64,000 bases of DNA from Globisporangium splendens (Eukaryota; Oomycota; Peronosporomycetes; Pythiales; Pythiaceae), in the NCBI GenBank assembly GCA_006386115.1, contig VFIW01000035.1:1-64000 (forward strand), read 5' to 3'. The translations under genes and the position numbers were made by a program. Positions 49,991-61,872 of the stretch are shown in pieces. The stretch's first letter is position 1, and the number at the start of each line of letters is the position of its first letter. A model generated the notes under the pieces. That model was not told where the DNA came from and searched no databases. It saw only the letters and a list, made by a program, of their open reading frames with translations.

Positions 49991-51670
49991 CTACTTTGTT
50001 TTCTTGCAGCCATTTCCCCCTGCGATGCGCAAACACTTGGTCGAGTCAAACAAACTCAAGATGTTGGTCATGATCGTCCAGGCCAGTGAGAACGTAATGT
50101 AGAAAATCGTGAAGATTCCCATCCACTTGTTTCTTCCGCCGTTCTTCTTGAGCTCCTGTGCCTCCTTCTTCTGACGTGGGAGCCACATGACGAAGACCAC
50201 CGAGAACAAGTTGAAACCGTAGGCGATGAGGTACGCGTACGTCACTTGCCATCTGACTGCGTTGTCGTCCTTCACGATGTACTTGCGCTCGATGTCAAAG
50301 TTCGAGTCGATCGACTTGGTCATGACCGTCGCGAACGGTCTCGCCACAGACGAGATGCTGACCATCAAACTCATGAGGGTCGCTTCTTTGCCAACATCGC
50401 ACACTTCGACCACGAAAAGCGCTGAAATGTACACACCGATAGAGATCGTGATGCTTTCGAAGAGAGACACACCGAGCCAGAACCATTGGCTGCGGTACAC
50501 ATTCCAGATGGTCATGAACGTTGGAATGGCGTCAATGAACACCACGCCGGCCTGGACAGTGATGGTGACGACCTGCCAGCTCCAGTGAAGTCCCCACTTG
50601 CGTAGCACGAACAATGCAAAGATTGTAGCTCCCGAGGTAATGATGCCGGCAATACTGTCGTTGAGGGGCTCAACCTTTGCCCACGTGCTCTGGATCGGGT
50701 TTGCCGCAGTCACAGAGACCCACAAACAGATTTGGCTGCAGAAGCGAAACGCAACCATCTGGAAGATCACGCGAGTTTGCATGATGTCGTACAGGTACAC
50801 GAAGAACGAGCGCATCGACTGCGCTTCCGTCTTCGTTTCTGCGACACAGAACCAGCAGATTGGAATGGTGATGAACGCGAAGAATGCGCAGACGCCCATC
50901 ACTGCATTGAAGCCCATCGTCCACGAGAACGAACCACCGTAGTCGGCACTGTTGAGTCCGATACCCGTCATGAACGTAGACAAGATTGTGAACGCTTGAC
51001 GAACGACGGTGACGTGGTTCTGAACGGTGCCGCGAATAGCCTCAGGCTCTCGTTGAGCGAGCTCAACCATCACACCATCAGCCGCACCAAAAGCCAGGAT
51101 ATAGCCAAGGTTGGCGAACATCAGCAGGAAAATGACCAATACACCGCGGTCTGAGGCGGCGTGGTTGATCATCGCCAGCTGCGCTTCTGTCATCTTGCTT
51201 TCATCTTTGCCCGACAGAGATGGATCCAAGTAGTATGGGTCACCCAACGGCAACACCGCCATAAGAAAGCATGAAATGAACGAGACGGTCCAGCCGAGGA
51301 TCAAGTACGGACGACGGCGGTATCCGAAGATTGGGTAGCAGTCGGAAAAGAGCGCAGCGATCCATCGAAGCGCACGCGGAAAACGCACAAGAGCCAAAGC
51401 AGTGGCCGAGAGCGTCGCCGACACGTACAAGTAGTTGTTGAGTACAGCGTAGATGACACCAAGCACGGTTCCATCGATGACACCAACAGCGGCAATGTGA
51501 GCCAAGAGACCAATGTGACGGCGCGAGAACACCGAAGGAGTGCCACCTGGCTGCAGCGGAGCCGCTTCGAGGTCCACTGGAGTCTTCGCTTCGGTAAACT
51601 GGCCCGGAGACTGAATCTCCAGCTTCTGGAGATGCTCTTTTGGTTGGCCGACGTCGCTGGATTGCTTCAT
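49991..51670 (-). CDS. Folate-biopterin transporter (BT1) family membrane protein
   Basis: 559 aa from ATG 51670 (MKQSSDVGQPK), placed 17 bp after the core promoter. A soluble N-terminus of about 60 residues is followed by roughly a dozen hydrophobic segments. These include HIGLLAHIAAVGVIDGTVLG, VLNNYLYVSATL, GWTVSFISCFLMAVLP and ALRWIAALFSDCYPIFGYRRRPY, the conserved BT1 core. DGVMVELAQREPEAIRGTVQ is also typical. A large family in oomycetes; substrates may be folates, pterins or others, not decidable here. The N-terminal 250 residues are strongly similar to the gene entering at 63227. Confidence 0.88.
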   Translation of the reverse strand: MKQSSDVGQPKEHLQKLEIQSPGQFTEAKTPVDLEAAPLQPGGTPSVFSRRHIGLLAHIAAVGVIDGTVLGVIYAVLNNYLYVSATLSATALALVRFPRALRWIAALFSDCYPIFGYRRRPYLILGWTVSFISCFLMAVLPLGDPYYLDPSLSGKDESKMTEAQLAMINHAASDRGVLVIFLLMFANLGYILAFGAADGVMVELAQREPEAIRGTVQNHVTVVRQAFTILSTFMTGIGLNSADYGGSFSWTMGFNAVMGVCAFFAFITIPICWFCVAETKTEAQSMRSFFVYLYDIMQTRVIFQMVAFRFCSQICLWVSVTAANPIQSTWAKVEPLNDSIAGIITSGATIFALFVLRKWGLHWSWQVVTITVQAGVVFIDAIPTFMTIWNVYRSQWFWLGVSLFESITISIGVYISALFVVEVCDVGKEATLMSLMVSISSVARPFATVMTKSIDSNFDIERKYIVKDDNAVRWQVTYAYLIAYGFNLFSVVFVMWLPRQKKEAQELKKNGGRNKWMGIFTIFYITFSLAWTIMTNILSLFDSTKCLRIAGGNGCKKTK

Positions 51671-51686
51671 GCTTGTTATGGCGAAG

Positions 51687-51703
51687 GCGAAATGAGAAGT
51701 GAG
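51687..51703 (-). promoter_or_regulatory. Core promoter of the BT1 gene
   Basis: The minus strand reads TCACTTCTCATTTCGCC, a good match to the oomycete initiator/flanking element, directly before the ATG at 51670. It differs by one base from the LTR string at 18215 over its first 14 positions. Confidence 0.6.
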
Positions 51704-54700
51704 ACTCACTCGGTAGGACTGGGCTACCACTCAGGACCAATGTTGCACCAGCAACTCGGAACCAACCAAAAGCTGGCGTAGAGCGATGAAGGGGCATCTC
51801 GATCTGTGGCCACGCCTACAGGTGAACTTGCTTGGTCCCGCTAATATATCGCCTTTTTGTCTACTTGACCCATTGGACGCGTGCATCAAGCCAATGACGT
51901 AGCAGAGTAGTTGAAGCCCCAAGACACGTCCCATGTAGATCGGTTTTCGCACAAAAGGGCGGCTGTTCAAGTCCAGGACCTCGAAGCAAATACAGCCTGT
52001 GAGCTTCGCTGGGTCTGGCCACGCGCTGTATTGCAGTGCGCCTGCTCGGCGTCTTCTTGAGAGCTCACAACTACTACAAGTTCCTGTCATTGAGCCTTCC
52101 ATCGCGCATGCAAAATCGCCATGCAGAACGTCGCGTGCAACGTTGATGAACATATTCACTTTGGGTTTAGTTAGAATTGAGTGCTTAATTGAGCTCTCCA
52201 TTGACGTCTAGCATTTACTAACGGACCCGCTCCTGTGATTTGCTGGCATCGAAGACACGGCATCATATAAGTGTGGATGAAGCTCTGCAACGGATATCCT
52301 GGGGCTGAGCGAGGACTTCGAAGTGTCTCAGTAGGGTCGTCCGCACAGCTGGACGACAGCAAGTTGTCGATCACCTGGATTGCAGCACTGGGAATCACAA
52401 CCCCACTCCAGTGAGAGGGGACACCTCCCTCTCGCTGCCGCTTCTATTGCTCGACATCAAAGGGTCGTGTGCACTTGACTGAGACCAGACATTTTCCTGC
52501 GATCTTTCGCGATTTCATGTGTGGAGATAATACAAACTCATGCTGTGTATGAATGTTTATAATGACTATGATAAACTACGTTACTGGTAGTGAAAGGAAT
52601 GTGTATGCAAGATTTGTGGTGACACTTAGATGCACAAGTTTCTGTGAGATTTTCGTCATCGAACAATACACAATTTCTGCTGTGCAGGATCTGTGTCCAC
52701 CAATCATATCATATTTGACAGGTTCATCTGATAAATGCACAGTTGCACAGTATTAAAATCGCCCCTTTTTGTCGTCTCTGTGGCCGTGGGCATGCATCAT
52801 GATGCGAATGTTCGATCCGCCCACGTGTCTCGGCTGTAACCCACAGGCTGCCCATCCTCATGGCACCCCGACTTGAAGATACGCCGATGGTCGTAAAGAC
52901 GACGTTCGAATTGAACGCGTGCCAGACACCTATCAGTCTCACCAAGACCATCTCAATGGCTTTCTCCGAAGAAAAAAATGGTGCAGTAGCTAGCCTAACT
53001 ACTCAAGGACAACCTTAGCAATAGCTACATGTATGCACCATCCTGGTAGAGGTAAGTACTGTGGTCCTCACCATTTGAGACAGTGATGTACTCATTCTCT
53101 CTCCAGTTTCCCTCTTATGATAACTATTGAGCGGGGCACATCGAATGGATGCGGACGATCCATCAAGCTGTTACCTCCTAGTTACAGTCCTGGAATTTCC
53201 AGGTTGACGCAATATGTCCTACATGTTGCCTGTGACATCTTGGCTTGGTCAATGCTATGCACACTTTGGACGATGTCACACCAGCTGCACGGCACAGCTC
53301 CGTTTACTGTATGTGCCATACCACTACACAATGCGCGATGGGTCCCATCTCAAGACAAGACCGGTGGAGCGCACCACTAGGCGCAAGTAGAAAGCATTGA
53401 GGTCAAACCTGACAAGGGAGGTTGGTCGAAGCTCCCCTGCAACGCTCGTATACAACGGAACATGAAATGCAGACTCGAGCATCAAATGAGAGTCGAGCAC
53501 TCAATTGAAATATCGGAGTTCTTAGCTCGCAGTACCTTTTTCAACAGCACATAATACGAATCACAAGATCTGTGAGTCCCACCAATAGTAGACATGCACA
53601 GTGGCACTCATCAGTAAATGCCTGGTAGTCTGGAGGCTGAGACAAGCAATACACATAAGACGTAAAGCAGTTGGCGGCTCGATATTCCAGTTGCGCTCCG
53701 CAAGTACCCTGCGGTCAGACGCGCATTCATACCTTCGCGTTCTTCACGTCGTTGGTCGAGCTTGCTGGTCTGCATCTGCAGCCTTCAAGTGTCTCAACAG
53801 TAACGCATTCTCGGTGGGTCCACCCCTCTCAACAATCTCCAGACAGTGTTGCATAATGGGTTCATTTCGGACAGAAACGGGCGGTTAAGTGATTGCGAAT
53901 AGAACGCAGCTCTTGGGGTTTCATTGGCTCAGAAATTACGCTTTTAGCAAATGAAATCTCTTTTCAGAGCCACGTCGCACATCAGACGAATCAAAAGCAC
54001 GAACTGAAGACAAAATAGGGTCCAAAATAAGATTGGACCTCCACAAGAGGACATTCGGTTTTGCAGACCTTCGTTTTCAAAACATGCAGATCGCTGCCAA
54101 CAATCGGCTTGCTAAATTGTAAATCAACAGATTTGCCCACAACAAAGAGCTTAGGACTACATTGGTGATTGGTTTTTGATACGCCGCTCATGCGATTGTA
54201 TTTGACAGAACAGAGAACAAATCGCTACCTGCACTCTTGAAGTGAGTCTTGAGAGGAACTGGCGCGCGACTTTTCATTTCACAAGTGTCCTTCGATCTGT
54301 AACTTTACCATGTTCTACTATCAACTCGCCGCGTAATGGCGCAATTGCGATGGACATCGGCAAACGAACGTGGTGGCCATTGAGCGGCGTCATCGTGCAG
54401 ATCGTAGGGCACCACGCTCCCACTAGCGTGCTTGATAGTTCACGCCCGGGAGCCGAAGTTCGGTCATCTTTTACAAACACACAAAACAGAAATGGACTCG
54501 ATGTGTGATTTGTTGGACGATTTTGTGCTCGAGTATGTCGACGTGTATGGATGCGCGTCGGTATGCTAATATAACTTGTATCGGATCGACAGGAGAGACC
54601 TCGAAGGTGGTATGGCGTGGATGCGTCACCGCAGTGTAACTAGTAGCCTATTTCGCAATCTAACATTCAAAGGGGACGTTCACGTTGATGTCACCGCAAA

Positions 54701-56553
54701 AAATACAGGTGGTGGCTATCAGTTGCTCGCTCACGACGAGATCAACTTTGAGCGAAAAAGGATGCAAGAGAAAGTGATAGTTGCAGCACAGAATTATCGA
54801 TTTTGAGGAGGTGACGTTGGTGTGTTGTGCTCTGCTGCGGTTACACAGCAGATATTTTTCAGGTGATGCATTTTGGCCAATCAGAGTGATATGTGGAGTG
54901 CAACCAATTGGTCTTACCCGTTCTGTTCACAGCGCATTGATTGCTGTAGTCAAGTTATCTGTAAAGGTTTCAATTTTTGTAATGAGAAATTATGAGACGT
55001 CCGTCTTACGCTGACACGCAAAAGCGCATAGTTTCCTTGCAAAGTTGATGAATCTGGAATTCTGGCTGAAAAAATGCTCGGGGACTGGCATTGCTAAATA
55101 TGAGTTGTTAGTTGCCGAGAATAAGTTGCTAAAAAGCCAATTAGCAATGTGTATTCGGATCGGGTATCTCATATTTTCCCTTGTTTCACTCGACCACCTT
55201 CCAAACGAAGGCTTGCACATATCGGCGAGATACATTTTCACTGACCACACTACCTGCCCATCTGTATGTAACATTTTGTTGGCGCTATTCCACGCTGATA
55301 AGATGTTAATTCGACCGCGCTCGAGACAGAGACGCTCATGTGATTGTCAGTGTTTATCTCGCTACACAACTTGTTGCTCGACATCAAATAGACGTGTGCA
55401 CGACTCGCATCAGAGATGGTCCAAAACTCACTCGCGGTCTGAAGAAGTGTTAGCCTGCAGCAGACCTGACAAAGGACGCTGAGAAACCACGAAACATCTT
55501 GGGCTCGTTCTCCGCAAAGAGAACGGGTGTTCCTGAAAATCTGGTTGCTCATAAGTTTTACGTGGGCACATTTATCACAGCATCTCACGCATGCAGCTAA
55601 CTATTTTCGTGAATTAGCAGAAGCTGCAAATAGAAGTCCGCTACCTGGTTTCACCTGTCTAAAACGCACACACTCGTCAAGTACAACACCGGAGACCGCA
55701 GATCGACATTCTAGGAGACACTGAGGGTCGTCAATGCTGGAAGCAACAAGTCAGTTTTTTTCGACGCAGCAACAGAATCTTTTTTCGCGGACTCGGATTG
55801 GTCAGAAAAAAGTGGTTGAACGGGAACAAAATCCTTTCTGTTCGATAGAGCAACAGCTTTTTTGCGAGCGCACGTATCAGCAACCACTTGAAGAAAAAAT
55901 GGGCAGCGCGAGGAGCACCACCTCTGCACTCGAAACAACCGATGCAGTCGCTGTCATCACCTGCTCGTCGTCATCACTCTGTTGGTGGAAGGCGTGCTAG
56001 AAAGTTGCAAAGGAGGTGCCACGTGACTCGCTTCTCTGTACGTGCGACAATGATGGCTGTGTGCACAGCATTCATCGAGCATGCTTGTCGCTTTCGGCGC
56101 GAATGCAGACTTTGGCAAATCGATATGCGGTAAGCGCTACTTCATGGAGTTACCAAGCGAGCGCCAAACCCTGCAGCGCTGTTTTCCGCGCCGAGGAACG
56201 TTGCATCTTGACGAAAAAGAAACTTGCTGCTGTGGCCTTGCTGCGGGGGCGGTCAAATCCCCTGTAATGTGACTGGCTAAATATGAACAACGCAAATCGA
56301 TGGAATGAAAACTCGTGCTCTCCTCGAATCAAGTGTAGTAATCCGTACGACTGTATGTCGTCGTGCACCGAAAGATATGACACTTGTCTCACTAGGATCT
56401 GTAAGAGTTGTGTTGAGGAAACGGCCTGTGGACGAAGGCGAGAGGAAGAAAACAGTGTAAAGGCACGGGGCATAAGGAGAAGTGCTGTAGTCTACTCTGT
56501 GTGTGTGTGCTTTCTCGTGATCAGAATGATTGGTTGTGAACCTTGGTCACATC
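51704..56553. other. Gene-poor interval, no gene supported
   Basis: 4.8 kb without a frame that shows domain, signal peptide or family resemblance. AT content is higher than in the gene block. A few frames of 70-145 codons exist (for example 55045-55482) but look random. Confidence 0.5.
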
Positions 56554-56571
56554 ATAGTGTAGGACACACTA
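56554..56571. repeat. Left flanking direct repeat of the LINE array
   Basis: ATAGTGTAGGACACACTA; the same 18 bases with one change (A to G at position 8) occur at 61953-61970, just beyond the last unit. Part of the left bases (ATA) could belong to the element tail, leaving at least 15 bp. Confidence 0.7.
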
Positions 56572-56581
56572 AGCCAAACTG

Positions 56582-57670
56582 GTGTGGAACTACTTTTATG
56601 CGCTATGGGCGAAGATCGGAATCACTCCTGGTCACGACCCCGCAATCTGGATCTTCAGTCTGGATCTACCACATACTCCAAGGCATGCATGGACCACGAT
56701 CAAGAGACACATTATCGGACACAAGTGCTCCAATGAACATCTCCAAGATCATCTCTATCCCGTCGCACACATGCTGTGGCGATATATGAGCGCGTCGCTC
56801 ATACAGACCATTTGGTGTGCGCATCTGCAACGCATGGATTCGGATCCAATCGAATCGACTGCTGAGATGGCGATCATGATGACCAGATTAGAGGCAGGAA
56901 TGCGAAACCTCACACGACTCGCTGAAGCTCAAGCTGGAGACTCGGACGGTCACACGGTAGCGGCAGTTCTCAAGGCATATGCCGACTGCTTTCTCAGCCA
57001 AACCGACGCCATCCCCTTGACTCCAAACGATACTCGCGGCGTTTACCTGCTGTTTTTCGATGGTGGATCACGCGGCAATCCAGGACCAGGAGGGACTGGA
57101 TCCATTATCGTGCGTGTCCATAAGGACTCGCACACAGCCAGTTTAATTTGGGCCGCTAGCATGGCGTATAGCAGGAAGGACACGACCAACAACTTTGCCG
57201 AGTACTGGGGTCTCATACACGGACTCCGAGAAGCCCAACGCAGTCACTTCGAACCGTTGCACGTGATTGGAGACAGTGCACTCATTATCTCCCAACAGCG
57301 AATGCATCGGTCCCCTCGACAGCACCGATTGGCATGTTTATACCAGACAAGTCGACGACTCGCGGATTGCATCGACATCCGAGGATGGTACCATCACTAC
57401 CGTGCCTTCAACAAGATGGCGGACTCAGCCGCCAACCTAGCCATGGACACCAGAACCTCAACGCAGGTCCACTTCCCAACTCACCGAGCTGCTTTCAACA
57501 ATCTCACCCAGGATCTTGACAACGACGTCATGCATTGGCTTATGCGAAGTTCGGAAGACCCAAGGTCATTGGACAACACAAGGCAGCCTCACATAGGACC
57601 AAGAGAACATGCCATCCTGGTCAAAGATTATTTAGCAGTTCGAAGTGATCTAGTGCAATCCGCGCTATAG
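56582..57670 (+). CDS. LINE copy 1: ORF2 C-terminus, 5'-truncated
   Basis: 362 codons opening inside the finger region (MWNYFYALWAKIGITP). A helical linker (MSASLIQTIWCAHLQRMDSDPIE) leads to an RNase H domain: FDGGSRGNPGPGGTGSI (first Asp), NNFAEYWGLIHGL (Glu), VIGDSALI (second Asp) and RAFNKMADSAANLAMD (last Asp). It ends SDLVQSAL. As a truncated piece it has no start of its own and is listed as a coding remnant. Confidence 0.75.
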   Translation: MWNYFYALWAKIGITPGHDPAIWIFSLDLPHTPRHAWTTIKRHIIGHKCSNEHLQDHLYPVAHMLWRYMSASLIQTIWCAHLQRMDSDPIESTAEMAIMMTRLEAGMRNLTRLAEAQAGDSDGHTVAAVLKAYADCFLSQTDAIPLTPNDTRGVYLLFFDGGSRGNPGPGGTGSIIVRVHKDSHTASLIWAASMAYSRKDTTNNFAEYWGLIHGLREAQRSHFEPLHVIGDSALIISQQRMHRSPRQHRLACLYQTSRRLADCIDIRGWYHHYRAFNKMADSAANLAMDTRTSTQVHFPTHRAAFNNLTQDLDNDVMHWLMRSSEDPRSLDNTRQPHIGPREHAILVKDYLAVRSDLVQSAL

Positions 57671-57844
57671 ACACATTTACACTCCTAGATGAAATTTGTA
57701 ATGAAGATTAGGTAGGAGAATGGATATTGTAGGTCACGAAGATGAACCTAAATATACCTCACCTTATAAAGATAAAGAAACATCCCAGGGATTACTGCTT
57801 ATACAGCCCAGACTCTTCTCCGGCTGAAAGCCAACCGACTCTCC

Positions 57845-59041
57845 ATGTGGAACTATGAGAAAGCTGATCTATCCTGCTCGAATCCCGAATGTTCCCAAGT
57901 TGTCCAATCTTCTGTTCAACATCTACTCTGGGAGTGTCCGAAAGCCAAACTCGTGTGGAACTACTTTTATGCGCTATGGGCGAAGATCGGAATCACTCCT
58001 AGTCACGACCCCGCAATCTGGATCTTCAGTCTGGATCTACCAGATACTCCAAGGCGTGCATGGACCACGATCAAGAGACACATTATCGGACACAAGTGCT
58101 CCAATGAACATCTCCAAGATCATCTCTATCTCGTCGCACACACGCTGTGGCGATATATGAGCGCGTCGCTCGTACAGACCATTTGGTGTGCGCATCTGCG
58201 ACGCATGGATTCGGATCCAATCGAATCGACTGCTGAGATGGCGATCATGATGACCAGATTAGAGGCAGGAATGCGAAACCTCGCACGACTCGCTGAAGCG
58301 CAAGCTGGAGACTCTGGCGGTCACACGTTTGCAGCAGTCCTCAAGGCATATGTCGACTGCTTTCTCAGCCAAACCGACACCATCCTCTTGACTCCAAATG
58401 ATACTCGCGGCATTTACCTGTTGTTTTTCGATGGTGGATCACGCGGCAATCCAGGACCAGGAGGGACTGGATCCATTACCGTGCGTGTCCATAAGGACTC
58501 GCACACAGCCAGTGTAATTTGGGCCGCGAGCATGGCGTATAGCAGGAAGGACACGACCAACAACCTTGCCGAGTACTGGGGTCTCATACATGGACTCCGA
58601 GAAGCCCAACGCAGTCACTTCGAACCGTTGTACGTGATTGGAGACAGTGCACTGATTATCTCCCAACAGCGAATGCATCGGTCCCCTCGACAGCACCGAT
58701 TGGCACGTTTATATCAGACAAGTCGACGACTCGCGGATTGCATCGACATCCGAGGATGGTACCATCACTACCGTGCCTTCAACAAGATGGCGGACTCAGC
58801 CGCCAACCTAGCCATGGACACCAGAACCTCAACGCAGGTCCACTTCCCAACTCAAAGAGCTGCTTTCAACAATCTCACCCAGGATCTTGACAACGACGTC
58901 ATGCATTGGCTTATGCGAAGTTCGGAAGACCCAAGGTCGTTGGACAACACAAGGCAGCCTCACATAGGACCAAGAGAACATGCCATCCTGGTCAAAGATT
59001 ATTTAGCATTCAGAAGTGATCTATTGCAATCCGCGCTATAG
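57845..59041 (+). CDS. LINE copy 2: zf-RVT finger plus RNase H
   Basis: 398 codons from the Met of LRLKANRLSMWNYEK. A zf-RVT finger (CSNPECSQVV...QHLLWECPKAKLVWNYF, residues about 10-43) is followed by the linker and the RNase H with all acidic residues. Upstream in-frame codons (IPGITAYTAQTLLRLKANRLS) continue the ORF2 text until a TAA created at the junction with copy 1, so the open frame is a C-terminal fragment. Confidence 0.78.
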   Translation: MWNYEKADLSCSNPECSQVVQSSVQHLLWECPKAKLVWNYFYALWAKIGITPSHDPAIWIFSLDLPDTPRRAWTTIKRHIIGHKCSNEHLQDHLYLVAHTLWRYMSASLVQTIWCAHLRRMDSDPIESTAEMAIMMTRLEAGMRNLARLAEAQAGDSGGHTFAAVLKAYVDCFLSQTDTILLTPNDTRGIYLLFFDGGSRGNPGPGGTGSITVRVHKDSHTASVIWAASMAYSRKDTTNNLAEYWGLIHGLREAQRSHFEPLYVIGDSALIISQQRMHRSPRQHRLARLYQTSRRLADCIDIRGWYHHYRAFNKMADSAANLAMDTRTSTQVHFPTQRAAFNNLTQDLDNDVMHWLMRSSEDPRSLDNTRQPHIGPREHAILVKDYLAFRSDLLQSAL

Positions 59042-59204
59042 ACACATTTACACTCCTAGATGAAATCGTCAAATGAACTGTCCAAACAGCAGGATACTGT
59101 CGCCAGAACTGAATTAATCATGAGCGAATTACACAACATCCCCAGGGATTACTGCTTATACAGCCAACTCTTCCGCTCTCCGGCTGAAGCCCAACCGCGT
59201 CTCC

Positions 59205-60430
59205 ATGTGGACAAACATAAATGAGAAACAGCTGATCTGTCCTGCTCGAATCCCGAATGTTCCCAAGTTGTCCAATCTTCTGTTCAACATCTACTCTGGG
59301 AGTGTCCGAAAGCCAGACTCGTGTGGAACTACTTCTATGCGCTATGGGCGAAGATCGGAATCACTCCTGGTCACGACCCCGCAATCTGGATCTTCAGTCT
59401 GGATCTACCAGATACTCCAAGGCATGCATGGACCACGATCAAGAGACACATTATCGGACACAAGTGCTCCAATGAACATCTCCAAGATCACCTCTATCCC
59501 GTCGCACACATGCTGTGGCGATATATGAGCGCGACGCTCATACAAGCCATTTGGTGTGCGCATCTGCGACGCATGGATTCGGGTCCAATCAAATCGACTG
59601 CTGAGATGGCGATCATGATGACCAGATTAGAGGCAGGAATGCGAAACCTCACACGACTCGCTGAAGCGCAAGCTGGAGACTCTGATGGTCACACGGTTGC
59701 GGCAGTTCTCAAGGCATATGTCGACTGCTTTCTCAGCCAAACCGACACCATCCCCTTGACTCCAAGTGATACTCGCGGCGTTTACCTGTTGTTTTTCGAT
59801 GGTGGATCACGCGGCAATCCAGGACCAGGAGGGACTGGATCCATTATCGTTGCGTGTCCATAAGGACGCGCACACAGCAGTTTAATTTGGGGCCGCGTCA
59901 TGGCATATAGCATTAAGGACACGACCACACTTTGCCGAGTACTGGGGTCTCATACATGGACCCGACGAAGCCCAACGCAGTCGACTTGAACGTTGTACTA
60001 TTGGAGAACAGTGCACTCATTATCCTCCCACCTGCGATGCACGGTCCCCTCGACAGCAACCGGTTGGCATTTTTTTATACCAGACAAAGTCGACGAGACG
60101 TCGCGTATTGCATCGACATCCGAGGATGGTACGCATCACTACCGTGCCCTGTCAACAAATGGATGACTCATGCCGCCACCTGCCATGACACCATAACCCA
60201 ACGCAGTCCACTTCCCCAACTCAAAGACTGCTTTTCGAACAATCTCACCCAGGATCTTGACACGAACTCAGTGCATTGGCTTTATCGAATTCTGAGACCC
60301 AGGTCGTTGACAACACAGCAGCCTCACATATGACCAAGAGAACATCCATCCTGGTCCAAGATATCTTCGCATTCAGAAGTGATCTCATTGTCAATCCGCG
60401 CTATAGACATTTTACACTTCCTAGATTAAT
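59205..60430 (+). pseudogene. LINE copy 3: frameshifted
   Basis: The finger is frame-disrupted at its start (around 59160-59225). The stretch 59321-59850 is open and near-identical to the other copies. From an inserted T at about 59850 (ATCGTTGCG against ATCGTGCG) to about 60430 there is a dense series of single-base insertions and deletions through the RNase H domain. Confidence 0.8.
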
Positions 60431-60568
60431 TCGCAATGAACTGTCCATACAGCAGGATCTCTGTGGCCAGGACTGCAATTAATCCAATGGAGCGAATTAC
60501 ACAACATCCCAGGGATTACTGCTTATACGGCCCAGACTCTTCTCCGGCTGAAAGCCAACCGACTCTCC

Positions 60569-61765
60569 ATGTGGAACTTTGAGAAAGCTGATCTATCCTG
60601 CTCGAATCCCGAATGTTCCCAAGTTGTCCAATCTTCTGTTCAACATCTACTCTGGGAGTGTCCGAAAGCCAGACTCGTGTGGAACTACTTTTATGCGCTA
60701 TGGGCGAAGATCGGAATCACTCCTGGTCACGACCCCACAATCTGGATCTTCAGTCTGGATCTACCACATACTCCAAGGCATGCATGGACCACGATCAAGA
60801 GACACATTATCGGACACAAGTTCTCCAATGAACATCTCCAAGATCATCTCTATCCCGTCGCACACATGCTGTGGCGATATATGAGCGCGTCGCTCATACA
60901 GACCATTTGGTGTGCGCATCTGCGACGCATGGATTCGGATCCAATCGAATCGACTGCTGAGATGGCGATCATGATGACCAGATTAGAGGCAGGAATGCGA
61001 AACCTCGCACGACTCGCTGAAGTGCAAGCTGGAGACTCTGGCGGTCACACGTTTGCAGCAGTCCTCAAGGCATATGTCGACTGCATTCTCAGCCAAACCG
61101 ACGCCATTCCCTTGACTCCAAATGATACTCGCGGCGTTTACCTGTTGTTTTTCGATGGTGGATCACGCGGCAATCCAGGACCAGGAGGGACTGGATCCAT
61201 TATCGTGCGTGTCCATGAGGACTCGCACACAGCCAGTTTAATTTGGGCCGCGAGCATGGCGTATAGCAGGAAGGACACGACCAACAACTTTGCCGAGTAC
61301 TGGGGTCTCATACATGGACTCCGAGAAGCCCAACGCAGTCACTTCGAACCGTTGTACGTGATTGGAGACAGTGCACTCATTACCTCCCAACAGCGAATGC
61401 ATCGGTCCCCTCAACAGCACCGATTGGCACGTTTATACCTGACAAGTCGACGACTTGCGGATTGCATCGACATCCGAGGATGGTACCATCACTACCGTGC
61501 CTTCAACAAGATGGCGGACTCAGCCGCCAACCTATCCATGGACACCAGAACCTCAACGCAGGTCCACTTCCCAACTCATCGAGCTGCTTTCAACAATCTC
61601 ACCCAGGATCTTGACAACGACGTCATGCATTGGCTTATGCGAAGTTCGGAAGATCCAAGGTCATTGGACAACACAAGGCAGCCTCACATTGGACCAAGAG
61701 AACATGCCATCCTGGTCAAAGATTATTTAGCATTCAGAAGTGATCTATTGCAAACCGCGCTGTAG
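60569..61765 (+). CDS. LINE copy 4: zf-RVT finger plus RNase H with 3' tail
   Basis: 398 codons, equivalent to copy 2 with a few substitutions (for example SLIWAAS, YLTSRRLAD). Finger and RNase H residues are intact. It is followed by the complete 3' tail to about 61872 and a second partial tail. This is the best copy for defining the 3' end of the family. Confidence 0.78.
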   Translation: MWNFEKADLSCSNPECSQVVQSSVQHLLWECPKARLVWNYFYALWAKIGITPGHDPTIWIFSLDLPHTPRHAWTTIKRHIIGHKFSNEHLQDHLYPVAHMLWRYMSASLIQTIWCAHLRRMDSDPIESTAEMAIMMTRLEAGMRNLARLAEVQAGDSGGHTFAAVLKAYVDCILSQTDAIPLTPNDTRGVYLLFFDGGSRGNPGPGGTGSIIVRVHEDSHTASLIWAASMAYSRKDTTNNFAEYWGLIHGLREAQRSHFEPLYVIGDSALITSQQRMHRSPQQHRLARLYLTSRRLADCIDIRGWYHHYRAFNKMADSAANLSMDTRTSTQVHFPTHRAAFNNLTQDLDNDVMHWLMRSSEDPRSLDNTRQPHIGPREHAILVKDYLAFRSDLLQTAL

Positions 61766-61872
61766 ACACATTTACACTCCTAGATGAAATTCGCAATGAA
61801 GAGTAGGTAGGAGAATGGATATTGTAGGTCACGAAGATGAACCTAAATATACCTCACCTTATAAAGATAAAG

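Noticed and set aside
55045..55482. 145-codon frame with a short helical, zipper-like start
   Set aside because: No sustained heptads, AT-rich random-looking text afterwards, no promoter motif.
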